Shown here: in pieces, positions 55,393 to 63,667 of the stretch | How positions within the stretch are numbered: position 1 is the first letter of the stretch | How the letters are laid out: the number at the start of each line of letters is the position of its first letter | The notes under the pieces: model-generated | The model's input: the letters and a program-made list of their open reading frames with translations, nothing else | Databases searched by the model: none | Told to the model about the DNA's origin: nothing | Origin: Candidatus Rickettsia kotlanii | GTDB lineage: Bacteria > Pseudomonadota > Alphaproteobacteria > Rickettsiales > Rickettsiaceae | NCBI GenBank assembly: GCA_030295365.1 | Contig: AP027062.1 | Location: 702,001-766,000, forward strand | Length of the DNA: 64,000 nucleotides | Reading direction: 5' to 3' | Translations under genes and position numbers: made by a program

Positions 55393-56856
55393 TTATGTAA
55401 TGTAAGCTAAAAATTCTCTGATTAAGATTTGAATAAAATAGAAAAGAGTTACGGCACAGCAGCACATTATTATACTAATTTGCATAGAGTAGGGGAGTGG
55501 TTGTGTTACGCTAGATTCTACTAAAGAAGGTTTATAAATAGAGCTTAATATTTTGAGCAGGTAAAGGCTTGAGAATATACTACTAGCTATTATGACAATC
55601 ATAACAATGATTTGATTCTGTTCGCTTGCAGCAAGTAATATTGAGAATTTGCTAATAAATCCGCTAAAGATAGGTATACCAATTAATGATAGTGAAGAGA
55701 TAGATATAATAAAAGAAATTAAAGGAAATTCTTTGGATATACCATGTAAATTCTGTACTTGATCAGCTTTCTTTAAACTGTAAATACTTCCCATACTATA
55801 AAATAAGCAAATTTTTGTAAAAGAATGTGAAACTAAATGGAGTATTGCGGCTCCAAGTGCCTTAGGTGTTAACATGAAAGCACTAAGCAATGCAAGGCTT
55901 AATTGGTTCATAGTGGAGTAGGCGAGTATTTTTTTGATATTATCTGTGTCTAGGGCTTTGATTGAGCTATAAAATATGCTTACTATCGGTATAAAAATTA
56001 ACCAGTTAAACTCGGCAAATATCATTTGTAAATACGATAAACCGAATATATATAATAGGATTTTGTAAATACAAAATAATCCGGTTTTAACCACTATTAC
56101 GGCATGCAGCAAACTACTAACGGGGTAATGTGCAACCATTGCAGCAGGAAGCCATGAATGCACCGGAAAAATTGCAGTTTTAGCAATACCGCAAATAAAC
56201 ATTAACAATAAAATAATTGACTGGTTTTTGGAAAAATAATTTTCTACTAAACTCCCACTTGCAAAATCTCCGTTACCGGCTTTAGTATAAATAATTATCA
56301 CTGCTGGTAAAAATAATATTGTGGCAGAAATCATCAGAATTTTTAGATATTTATATAACCCGCTAAGTACTATATTATTTTTAGTATGTCCTATTAAAAA
56401 AGCTGTAGAAATAGTTAAAAGCTCATAGCAAATAAACATCGTGAATAAGTTGCTAGATAAAGCAATTAAAACACCGATTAGAATAGTTAAGTTAAAGAAA
56501 AATAAGAATCTAGAAGAATAGTCTATATTATTAATAGCAAGATATTTAGGAGTGTAAAGTAAAGCACAAATCCATAAAAAGCCTATTAAGCTTAAGAAAA
56601 TAAGCCCTAAAGGTTCAAGATGGAATCCTATAGAGTAATTACCGAATATATTAAATTCAAATCCTGCTCTAATACCTTTTAAAAACAACCAGTCTATAAT
56701 TAAAATATTACCGAAGAAAAAAATAGCGATAGTAATAAGTAAAAAATTACGTATAAAGCTATCTTTTTGAGTAGCATACGGGCTAGTTAAGTTTAATGCA
56801 CTAACTAACAAAGTTGATAGAATCAAAAGACTCGGAGTAGTAAATTGTGTAATCAT
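55393..56856 (-). CDS. mnhD: Mrp Na+/H+ antiporter subunit D-like (NuoM/N family)
   Basis: 487 residues, about 14 membrane helices. The helix-5 Glu (Cys-Tyr-Glu-Leu-Leu-Thr), helix-7 Lys (Gly-Ile-Ala-Lys-Thr-Ala-Ile-Phe-Pro), the His-Ser-Trp-Leu-Pro loop and the helix-8 Ile-Leu-Ala-Tyr-Ser-Thr-Met-Asn-Gln-Leu motif are all kept. It is likely a proton or sodium pumping subunit. Followed by vapBC and the 502-residue homologue on the same strand. Confidence 0.87.
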   Translation of the reverse strand: MITQFTTPSLLILSTLLVSALNLTSPYATQKDSFIRNFLLITIAIFFFGNILIIDWLFLKGIRAGFEFNIFGNYSIGFHLEPLGLIFLSLIGFLWICALLYTPKYLAINNIDYSSRFLFFFNLTILIGVLIALSSNLFTMFICYELLTISTAFLIGHTKNNIVLSGLYKYLKILMISATILFLPAVIIIYTKAGNGDFASGSLVENYFSKNQSIILLLMFICGIAKTAIFPVHSWLPAAMVAHYPVSSLLHAVIVVKTGLFCIYKILLYIFGLSYLQMIFAEFNWLIFIPIVSIFYSSIKALDTDNIKKILAYSTMNQLSLALLSAFMLTPKALGAAILHLVSHSFTKICLFYSMGSIYSLKKADQVQNLHGISKEFPLISFIISISSLSLIGIPIFSGFISKFSILLAASEQNQIIVMIVIIASSIFSSLYLLKILSSIYKPSLVESSVTQPLPYSMQISIIMCCCAVTLFYFIQILIREFLAYIT

Positions 56857-56915
56857 GATAAGCTGTTATACTTTTTTTGATAGTATGGTTAGAGCATTAC
56901 TGTATGGCTTTCTAT

Positions 56916-57032
56916 GTCATGCCTAGCTAAAAGTGAGAATCCAGAAAAAGCGAGATAAATCGTGCTTTTAGTTTTAAAAACTTACTGTGTTTATATTTTT
57001 TAATTACTGGATTCCCGCTTTCGCGGGAATAA
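56916..57032. repeat. family B repeat at the 3' end of the 433-residue mnhD-like gene
   Basis: About 117 bases, gtcatgcctagctaaaagtg to cccgctttcgcgggaataac. The right end encodes the last residues (Phe-Pro-Arg-Lys-Arg-Glu-Ser-Ser-Asn) and stop of the minus-strand gene. Confidence 0.83.
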
Positions 57033-58301
57033 CAATAGTACCATTTTATAATGGTAAAATAACGATCCTACAGAGCTAAGTAAAATTATAATAAAATCTA
57101 ATAGTAGATTTTGTGTTAATAATAATTCAAGAATATTTACTTTGATAAAAAATAATGGACTGATAGGTAAGCCACAGCTGCAAATAATAGCAATTATTAT
57201 TAAAACTTTGTTAGGCTCTCTTTTATAGCTTTCATTATAAGCATCTATCAAGAAAAGAACTATTTTATTTATACTATCCGCAAGTAATAAACTTGGTAAA
57301 ACTATTATACCGTTTTCGGTTACGTATAATAAAAATACGTAACCTATTTGAGTAAAACATGAATAAATTATAATATTCTTGAAATCTTTTGCTTGGTAAG
57401 CAAAATACGGGGCTATAATAAGAGTAGCTAAAACGATAGGTTTTATAAAATTTGTAATAACCGTTTTAATTGTCTCATAGCCTATAATAATATAAGTAAA
57501 TTTATATATTATATATATTCCTATTATAGTGGAAGTCCCTGCTAAATATACTAAAATAACTGAAGCCGTGTTATTATAAGCTCTCATCATCCAAAAATGC
57601 ATAGGGAAAAAAGCTGTTTTTAAAATAGCACCTATTAAGAAAAAACCGATAGCTACAGTGGTTATACGGGAATTAGTATGTTCTTGTAAAGACGCTGCAA
57701 TTTCTGCCATATTCAAACTACCCGTAATGTTTAGCAAAAATCCTATAGATATCAGAATAAGAGTTGCACCGATATTACCTATGATCAAATAATCAAAAGC
57801 TCCGATTAAAGATTTTGGATTATTACCTGAGGCTATCAGGACATAGCTACTAAGTGCTGAAATCTCTATAAATATATATAGATTAAAAAAATCGTGAGTA
57901 GCAATCATCCCTAAATAGCCCGTATGAGCGAATAATAATATACCGTAAAATAAAGATTTTCTATTATTGTTTATATATTTTAAGATAGTTTGATTAGTAA
58001 TCTTATGACAAAAAACTACAAAGAATAATAAAACCAAGTTAAGATAAATAATAATAGCTTGGTTTAGTGCATTTAGCCGATATTCTATTCCTATTGTTGA
58101 AGCCCATCCTCCCATGGTGTAAGATAGCTCCGTATTTTGTATAATACTATATCCATAAACACTGACCAAAAGGCTAGGTAAAATGCAAATCGTAGTAATT
58201 ATTCGTGCAAAGGTAATAAAGCGAAAAGATATTATTGAGAGTAAAGCCCCAAATAAAGGGAATAATATTTGTATGATAGGGACGTGGTTAGCTAGAATCA
58301 T
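57000..58301 (-). CDS. mnhD: Mrp Na+/H+ antiporter subunit D-like, C terminus replaced by repeat
   Basis: 433 residues, about 12-13 helices. The helix-5 Glu (Phe-Ile-Glu-Ile-Ser), the helix-7 Lys (Ile-Leu-Lys-Thr-Ala-Phe-Phe-Pro-Met-His) and the helix-8 motif (Ile-Ile-Ile-Tyr-Ser-Cys-Phe-Thr-Gln) are present. It ends abruptly in Phe-Pro-Arg-Lys-Arg-Glu-Ser, coded by a family B repeat, so one or two final helices seem lost compared with the 487-residue homologue. It overlaps mnhC by four bases (ATGA). Confidence 0.85.
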   Translation of the reverse strand: MILANHVPIIQILFPLFGALLSIISFRFITFARIITTICILPSLLVSVYGYSIIQNTELSYTMGGWASTIGIEYRLNALNQAIIIYLNLVLLFFVVFCHKITNQTILKYINNNRKSLFYGILLFAHTGYLGMIATHDFFNLYIFIEISALSSYVLIASGNNPKSLIGAFDYLIIGNIGATLILISIGFLLNITGSLNMAEIAASLQEHTNSRITTVAIGFFLIGAILKTAFFPMHFWMMRAYNNTASVILVYLAGTSTIIGIYIIYKFTYIIIGYETIKTVITNFIKPIVLATLIIAPYFAYQAKDFKNIIIYSCFTQIGYVFLLYVTENGIIVLPSLLLADSINKIVLFLIDAYNESYKREPNKVLIIIAIICSCGLPISPLFFIKVNILELLLTQNLLLDFIIILLSSVGSLFYHYKMVLLLFPRKRESSN

Positions 58302-58633
58302 TTATCAAAATTAATTTCATTTTCTGATATTGTACCAAAATGTTTATAAATTTGATATATTAAACTTAAAGCTACGCTAAGAGTAGCAAACCCAACTACT
58401 ATAGCAGTTAGCATTAATACATGAGGCAAAGGGTTAGTGTAAGTAGTGATGCCCTCTTGTAAAATAGGTACACCGCCTGTTTTAATTTTTCCGATACTTA
58501 AATAAAATACTAACACCGAACTTTGAAAGATTCCAAGCCCGATAATTTTATGAATATAATTACGACTTGTAAGCATTATAAATAAGCCGCTAGTTAGTAA
58601 GATCAAGGCAAAGAAATATATTAAATGATGCAT
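58298..58633 (-). CDS. mnhC: Mrp Na+/H+ antiporter subunit C (NuoK-like)
   Basis: 111 residues with three helices. Gly-Leu-Gly-Ile-Phe-Gln-Ser-Ser-Val-Leu-Val-Phe-Tyr and Asn-Pro-Leu-Pro-His-Val-Leu-Met-Leu-Thr-Ala-Ile-Val-Val-Gly are typical of MrpC. First gene of the minus-strand antiporter block, coupled to the next by an ATGA overlap. Confidence 0.93.
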   Translation of the reverse strand: MHHLIYFFALILLTSGLFIMLTSRNYIHKIIGLGIFQSSVLVFYLSIGKIKTGGVPILQEGITTYTNPLPHVLMLTAIVVGFATLSVALSLIYQIYKHFGTISENEINFDK

Positions 58634-58711
58634 AATTATACCGTTATTGTAAGAAAAACATTGTTACGTGAATCAGTTTCAACGTCATTGCCACAATGAC
58701 GTTGGTAGACA

Positions 58712-59464
58712 TTAATACGCTTTGAAAGACTGATTAAATACGCATGTGACTTTTTTGCCCTTACGTATAGCAAGCTTAGGAAAAACCTGTTCAAGGATCA
58801 CCATATTAGGATTATCTTGAGCAAGGCGATAATTTACTAAAGATTCTCGAAGTGAATCATCTACAGCAAAAATACCAGGAATTTCAGCATTTTTATCTCT
58901 AAATTGCATATAAGTAAACTCACCGTCATCAAAAATTTTAATAGGAGCTATTTCTTCGCTGCCGCTAATATAGTAATTAAAGTTATATTTTTCAGGATGA
59001 GTCAGGTCGGGACTTGCTAGGGCAGCAGAAAAAGTTTTTATATGACCGCTCATATTGTCATTTTCGTCATCCGGATAAAGAAACTTTACGTTAAAGACCA
59101 TTTCAGGATCACGCATATCAAGAGTTTCAGCAGCATATAGTTCAAAGAAGTAAGTCCGTTTATTAGTAATTAAAGTCATATTAGTAGTAGCATCCGGTTC
59201 CATCGGTTTAATAAAAATCCTATGACCGGCAGGTACTATTTGCCATGAAGTAGTATCTCCCATAGAAATACTTACTATTTCCTCGTCTCTTGCTAGTTCT
59301 ATACTTGCTTGGTAGCCGTAATATCCTGTGAATTTGAAAACATCATCAGGATTATAAGTCATAACTCTTAGACGTGGGTCTCGACCTAGAGGTCGTGATA
59401 TAGTAAGAGCAAATACATCTAATGTAAGTATTATAACAGTACAAAATATTATTAGTTGCTTCAT
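58712..59464 (-). CDS. virB9: type IV secretion VirB9 protein, full length
   Basis: 250 residues. Signal peptide (about 1-19, Val-Phe-Ala). The N-terminal domain (Ile-Ser-Met-Gly-Asp-Thr, Ile-Lys-Pro, Thr-Asn-Met-Thr-Leu-Ile-Thr-Asn-Lys-Arg) and the C-terminal domain that binds VirB7 and enters the outer membrane ring (Phe-Asp-Asp-Gly-Glu-Phe-Thr-Tyr, Pro-Gly-Ile-Phe-Ala-Val) are both present. It is the second gene of a minus-strand pair, one base after the virB8-like gene. Confidence 0.93.
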   Translation of the reverse strand: MKQLIIFCTVIILTLDVFALTISRPLGRDPRLRVMTYNPDDVFKFTGYYGYQASIELARDEEIVSISMGDTTSWQIVPAGHRIFIKPMEPDATTNMTLITNKRTYFFELYAAETLDMRDPEMVFNVKFLYPDDENDNMSGHIKTFSAALASPDLTHPEKYNFNYYISGSEEIAPIKIFDDGEFTYMQFRDKNAEIPGIFAVDDSLRESLVNYRLAQDNPNMVILEQVFPKLAIRKGKKVTCVFNQSFKAY

Positions 59465-59465
59465 A

Positions 59466-60164
59466 TTATTTCTGATTTTTATTCCTTAATAACTTTAGCT
59501 TGTAACTAGTAACGGTAAAATTGAATGGCATATCAGATGATGTATTTGTACCGATAGAATCCATGATAAATCCGATTCTTGCTTCCCATACCATATTTTC
59601 TAAAATTGTACCCGTACTATTTTTTGCCAATGATTCAAAAGTAACAACTGCCTCGTTATCGTTGATATTGTTAATTGATAATATATTAATTGAGCGTCTA
59701 TATAGTTTTTGATATCTCATGACCGGTGATAATGGGTTATCAATATTCATAAAATGAGCAAATTGCATATAAACAATACTCGTAGAAGTATTTTTGATAA
59801 AGGTAAATTGTTCTTTTAATGTATTGTAATTGTATTCTTCTCGTTGGTTTACATAATTCTGAAGCATAATATTTGCAATAGAGATATAAGGACTTGCTAA
59901 TGTTGAATGTTTAGTATTAGTAATAGTAGCTTGTTTTTCGGCATCATCTTTTATTAAGTAACTTACTTTTTTGTTTATAGGTAGTAATATATAGATATTT
60001 ATACAAATTAAGGTTAATAATAAGGTAAAAATCGTGCATATTAAAAGCAGAAGACTTCTATGACTTAACAGTAAGATATACTTAAAATTATACCATTTTC
60101 TTGCATCAATAAAATATTCGCCGGATTTTATATATTCTTGTATTGCGTTGGTTAATGGGTCCAT
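59466..60164 (-). CDS. virB8: type IV secretion VirB8-like protein, second copy
   Basis: 232 residues. A cytoplasmic N terminus, one membrane helix (about 35-55) and a periplasmic NTF2-like domain with Gln-Lys-Leu-Tyr-Arg-Arg-Ser-Ile and Trp-Glu-Ala-Arg-Ile-Gly. It is diverged from the plus-strand VirB8 at 60.8 kb, though the layout is the same. VirB8 links the inner membrane complex to the channel core. Confidence 0.85.
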   Translation of the reverse strand: MDPLTNAIQEYIKSGEYFIDARKWYNFKYILLLSHRSLLLLICTIFTLLLTLICINIYILLPINKKVSYLIKDDAEKQATITNTKHSTLASPYISIANIMLQNYVNQREEYNYNTLKEQFTFIKNTSTSIVYMQFAHFMNIDNPLSPVMRYQKLYRRSINILSINNINDNEAVVTFESLAKNSTGTILENMVWEARIGFIMDSIGTNTSSDMPFNFTVTSYKLKLLRNKNQK

Positions 60165-60604
60165 AATTACTAGATTAATATCTAATTTTATTCTGTTTTA
60201 ACTCTATCATTATCATTATAATATGATTATGAATGTTATTTAAGCTATAAAATAAGTTTATATTTGTTGCTAAGTTGCTAACAATACCAAATATTGTTTA
60301 ACTTTAAAATTAAAATAAATTATAAATTAAAATTATACAATCACAATTATTGATGGTAGTTATTATGTTCCACTTGAAAAATTGGCGACAATATCTTTAT
60401 AAGTCCGCAGGTAGTCACGTATTAAGTATACGCTCTGCTCCTAATCTGAATTTCGTATAACTACTCTTCATTTACTTCAGAGTATAATAATAGTTTACAA
60501 TCTTTTTAATATTTTTTTATATTTATAAGTAGATTTTTTTAAAAAATGCTTGTGAACTATTGTATAGTAAGGTAATTTTAAAATAGTAACAAGATAATTT
60601 AATA
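60165..60604. other. intergenic region between divergent virB transcripts
   Basis: AT-rich and without a gene. It should hold promoters for the minus-strand virB8/virB9 pair and the plus-strand virB7 onward unit. I could not fix promoter boxes with good spacing. A family E-like copy lies at about 60371-60480. Confidence 0.6.
60371..60480. repeat. family E-like repeat between virB8 and virB7
   Basis: Begins cacttgaaaaattggcgac and includes cacgtattaagtatacgctc, matching 19013-19108 in its left half; the right end has decayed (tttacttcag). Confidence 0.5.
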
Positions 60605-60796
60605 ATGTATAATCAAATGTTAAAATCATTAAAGCTTCTGTTAGTGTTAATTATGCTTGCTCAATTGTTGTCGTGTACCCCTTCAACTCCTTATGAAATT
60701 AAAAGCCCGTGCGTTTCTGCTGATATAGATGATGGTTCAAGTGTAAGCGTAAATCCTTGTATAAGAAGACCTGTTAATTCAGTAAATTTAGTATAA
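60605..60796 (+). CDS. virB7: VirB7 lipoprotein
   Basis: 63 residues. A lipoprotein signal peptide with lipobox Leu-Leu-Ser-Cys24, so the mature protein begins at Cys24. It contains further Cys residues and Pro-rich segments as in other VirB7 proteins, which dock to the C-terminal domain of VirB9. An ATG at 60617 is an alternative start that would give a shorter signal. First gene of the plus-strand virB unit. Confidence 0.85.
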   Translation: MYNQMLKSLKLLLVLIMLAQLLSCTPSTPYEIKSPCVSADIDDGSSVSVNPCIRRPVNSVNLV

Positions 60797-60843
60797 AAGT
60801 AATATTTTACACAATAACAATGTAATATAAAAATACCTTTGAT

Positions 60844-61575
60844 ATGAATAATATATTTGGCTTCTTTAAATCGAGTAATAACTCGCAAAGCGGTTCAGGA
60901 GATGCACAAACGCAAGAAAGTATTAAATTGGCGAATCCTTTAAAAATTACTCAGAATTGGTATGAAGAGCGATTTGATAAGTTACTTGTTCAACGTAACT
61001 TACTTATCATATTAATAATACTACTAACCATTTTTATGGTTATATCAACTTTAGTAATAGCATTTGTAGTAAAATCTAAACAGTTTGATCCTTTTGTTAT
61101 TCAGCTTAATAGTAATACCGGACGTGCCTCAGTGGTAGAACCTATTTCATCACCAGTGTTAACGGCGGATGAGGCTCTTGCAAGGTATCTTATAAAGAAA
61201 TACATAACGGCACGGGAAACATATAATCCGGTTGATTTTGCGACGACAGCTCGTACGACAATAAGATTATTTTCAACAAGCAGTGTTTATTACAATTATC
61301 TTGGCTACATAAGAAATAAAGATTTTGATCCTACTTTAAAATATAAAGAAGAGAATACTACATTTTTAGTAATAAAATCATGGTCAAAAATCGCAGAAGA
61401 TAAATATATAGTTAGATTTTCCGTAAATGAAACATCAGGCAGCCAATTAGTTTATAATAAAATAGCGGTAGTAAGTTATGCTTATGTGCCTATGAAATTA
61501 ACAGATTCAGAACTTGATATAAATCCGGTAGGGTTTCAAGTTAACGGATATAGGGTAGACGATGACAATAGTTAG
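60844..61575 (+). CDS. virB8: type IV secretion VirB8 protein
   Basis: 243 residues. One membrane helix at about 55-78. The periplasmic domain starts with Phe-Val-Ile-Gln-Leu and has Leu-Ala-Arg-Tyr-Leu-Ile-Lys-Lys-Tyr-Ile, Ala-Arg-Glu-Thr-Tyr and a strand run near 180-235. It overlaps the short virB9-like gene by 14 bases. Confidence 0.93.
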   Translation: MNNIFGFFKSSNNSQSGSGDAQTQESIKLANPLKITQNWYEERFDKLLVQRNLLIILIILLTIFMVISTLVIAFVVKSKQFDPFVIQLNSNTGRASVVEPISSPVLTADEALARYLIKKYITARETYNPVDFATTARTTIRLFSTSSVYYNYLGYIRNKDFDPTLKYKEENTTFLVIKSWSKIAEDKYIVRFSVNETSGSQLVYNKIAVVSYAYVPMKLTDSELDINPVGFQVNGYRVDDDNS

Positions 61576-62035
61576 ATTTTATTTTTTAGTTTTTATATTA
61601 TTAAGCGGTTTTACAGTACAACGAGAATGTCCACTTGTAGATAATCCATGTAATAGTAGTAATAATTATGTAGATGATTTATCTATAACTAAAGATAATA
61701 GGATAAAAACTTATATATATAATCCAAATGAAGTTTATTTATTAGTTTTGCATTTTGGCTTTCAATCGCATATAGAATTTGCTAAAAACGAAGAAATCCA
61801 AAATATAATTCTTGGGGATGCTTATGCTTGGAAAATAACTCCTTTGGCAAATAGATTATTTATTAAGCCTCTTGAAAAAGATATTCGTACAAATATGACT
61901 ATTATAACTAATAAAAGAATATATGAGTTTGATATCGCTTCTACGGAACTTATGATGGGTAACGAAAGGGATTTAGTATATGTAATTAAATTTTACTACC
62001 CTAAGAAAAATAGTAATTACATGGCAAGATTTTAA
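61562..62035 (+). CDS. virB9: VirB9-like protein lacking the C-terminal domain
   Basis: 157 residues. Signal peptide followed by the VirB9 N-terminal domain only. Segments Ile-Leu-Gly-Asp-Ala, Leu-Phe-Ile-Lys-Pro-Leu and Thr-Asn-Met-Thr-Ile-Ile-Thr-Asn-Lys-Arg align with the 250-residue VirB9. The frame ends after Val-Ile-Lys-Phe-Tyr-Tyr-Pro with no trace of the VirB7-binding domain before the family A repeat. Two VirB9 types, one short, are known in the rickettsial vir homologue system, so this is probably a kept form rather than a fresh truncation. Confidence 0.88.
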   Translation: MTIVRFYFLVFILLSGFTVQRECPLVDNPCNSSNNYVDDLSITKDNRIKTYIYNPNEVYLLVLHFGFQSHIEFAKNEEIQNIILGDAYAWKITPLANRLFIKPLEKDIRTNMTIITNKRIYEFDIASTELMMGNERDLVYVIKFYYPKKNSNYMARF

Positions 62036-62059
62036 TCGATGTCATTTCTGTGTAGATAC

Positions 62060-62160
62060 GTCATTGCGAGCAGCCGTAGGCTGCGTGGCAATCTCATGAA
62101 ATAATACAAACTCCTGAGATTGCGGACGTACAATTGCTCTGCGATTCCCTCGCAATGACG
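62060..62160. repeat. family A repeat between the short virB9-like gene and virB10
   Basis: About 101 bases, gtcattgcgagcagccgtag to ttccctcgcaatgacg, with ggcaatctcatgaaataata / cctgagattgcgg inside. It starts 25 bases after the virB9-like stop and lies within the virB transcript. Confidence 0.85.
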
Positions 62161-62218
62161 GAAAAACCGATCCACACAACAATGACAATAAAAACACTTT
62201 AACTAATATAATTTAGAT

Positions 62219-63667
62219 ATGGCTGAAGAGCAAAATAACAATCATAATACTGGTTCTTTATCAGGAGCAGATTCTCCTGAAGTACAAAGAGAATTATCAA
62301 AAGTTTCGGTTAGCTTTAATAAGAGTATTGCGATAGTAATCGTAATTTGTGGTATTTTTATATATATTTTTTATACTCTTTTTTTCGGTACTGAAAAAGA
62401 AGAAATACCGGAGATTCAGATACCGAGTAATATTGTAAAACCTGTTACGGAGATTGATGATAATATTCCGGAGATCCCAAAGTTACCTGATCCACCTAAG
62501 CTTGAGACGCCCCCCGCTCCTCCACCGCCTCCCCCTCCGGTAGTAAAAGTGCCACCGGTCTTACCTCCTACTACTCCTGTGGAAGAGAATAAAGACAAAA
62601 CACTTCCATTATCGCCGGTTTCGTTCCCTTCGACTTCAGGAACGTTAGTTGAGAGCGATACAGAGAAGCAACGTCGTGAAGCAAAAAGAAAATCAGCTAT
62701 AGTGTTAATTGGTGGTGTAGAGCCTAAAAAAACACCAGAACAGATTATGGCAGAAGCGTCTTTTAAAGATCGCGGTGATATGTCTTTGGTTCTCGGACGC
62801 GGTAAATTAATTGATGCAGTCCTTGAGACGGCAATAAATAGTGATCTTGGCGGTGAAATAAGAGCCATTATTAGTAGAGACGTGTTTTCTGAGAAAGATA
62901 AAGTTATATTGATACCGAAAGGGTCAAAAATATTCGGTAAATATGCAACCTCAACTTCGTCAGATAGTTACGGTAGAGTTTCTATAATATGGGATAGAAT
63001 CGATTTAACTAGCGGTTATACTATAGAATTCGATTCACCTGCAGTTGATAATTTAGGCAGACCAGGATTACAAGGAAGAGTTGATAATAAATATAAAGAA
63101 CAATTTGCAAATGCCGTATTACAATCCGGCTTTAATATAGGGCTTGCTAAAGTCCTTGATAAGTTAGTGCCGCCTCCTATAGATTCTCAGGCAGCAGCTA
63201 CCAATAGTGCCACGGCAACACAATTGTTAAATACTGCTCAAACTATTGCATCTAATACCGCTATGGATGCAAATACTAAGATAGTTACAATTTGTACTAA
63301 TATACTTGCTGCTATTACCGATAAAACTTCGACTGCTTATACTACTATGACTCAAGCATGTACAACCGCACAAACTGCTTCTTCAGCGAATACTGCTGAG
63401 CAGAGACTTCAAACCTTAGTACAGGCAGTTAATACGGCAGCTTCAAGTTTGCTTACTACTACCTCTATAGCATCAACGCCGACGCAAGCACAACAAGCTT
63501 CTACTCAGGCTTTTACGGATGTGACGAATGTTGTACAAAATATGATAACTCAGCAGCAGTTTAAGCCGACGACAACGGTTAATCAAGGTACGCCGGTTAG
63601 AATATACGTTAATAAGGATTATAAATTCCCAAAAGCCGTTTTATTAAAATCAAAGGTAATGAAATGA
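62219..63667 (+). CDS. virB10: type IV secretion VirB10 protein
   Basis: 482 residues. Cytoplasmic N terminus, one inner membrane helix (about 37-56), a proline-rich periplasmic linker (about 85-125, with long Pro runs) and the VirB10/TrbI beta-barrel domain (about 195-310). Gly-Arg-Gly-Lys-Leu-Ile-Asp-Ala, Ile-Pro-Lys-Gly-Ser-Lys and Ile-Glu-Phe-Asp-Ser-Pro are typical. An Ala/Thr/Gln-rich insertion at about 325-440 lies where the outer membrane alpha-helical antenna is expected. Its end overlaps virB11 by four bases. Confidence 0.95.
   Translation: MAEEQNNNHNTGSLSGADSPEVQRELSKVSVSFNKSIAIVIVICGIFIYIFYTLFFGTEKEEIPEIQIPSNIVKPVTEIDDNIPEIPKLPDPPKLETPPAPPPPPPPVVKVPPVLPPTTPVEENKDKTLPLSPVSFPSTSGTLVESDTEKQRREAKRKSAIVLIGGVEPKKTPEQIMAEASFKDRGDMSLVLGRGKLIDAVLETAINSDLGGEIRAIISRDVFSEKDKVILIPKGSKIFGKYATSTSSDSYGRVSIIWDRIDLTSGYTIEFDSPAVDNLGRPGLQGRVDNKYKEQFANAVLQSGFNIGLAKVLDKLVPPPIDSQAAATNSATATQLLNTAQTIASNTAMDANTKIVTICTNILAAITDKTSTAYTTMTQACTTAQTASSANTAEQRLQTLVQAVNTAASSLLTTTSIASTPTQAQQASTQAFTDVTNVVQNMITQQQFKPTTTVNQGTPVRIYVNKDYKFPKAVLLKSKVMK

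Noticed and set aside
60540-60604. sigma-70 promoter for virB7
   Set aside because: TTGTGA and TATAGT are present but only seven bases apart, which does not fit a promoter.
62416-62868. 150-residue Gly/Ser-rich frame on the minus strand
   Set aside because: It is the antisense of the proline-rich part of virB10; the glycine runs come from reading Pro codons backwards.
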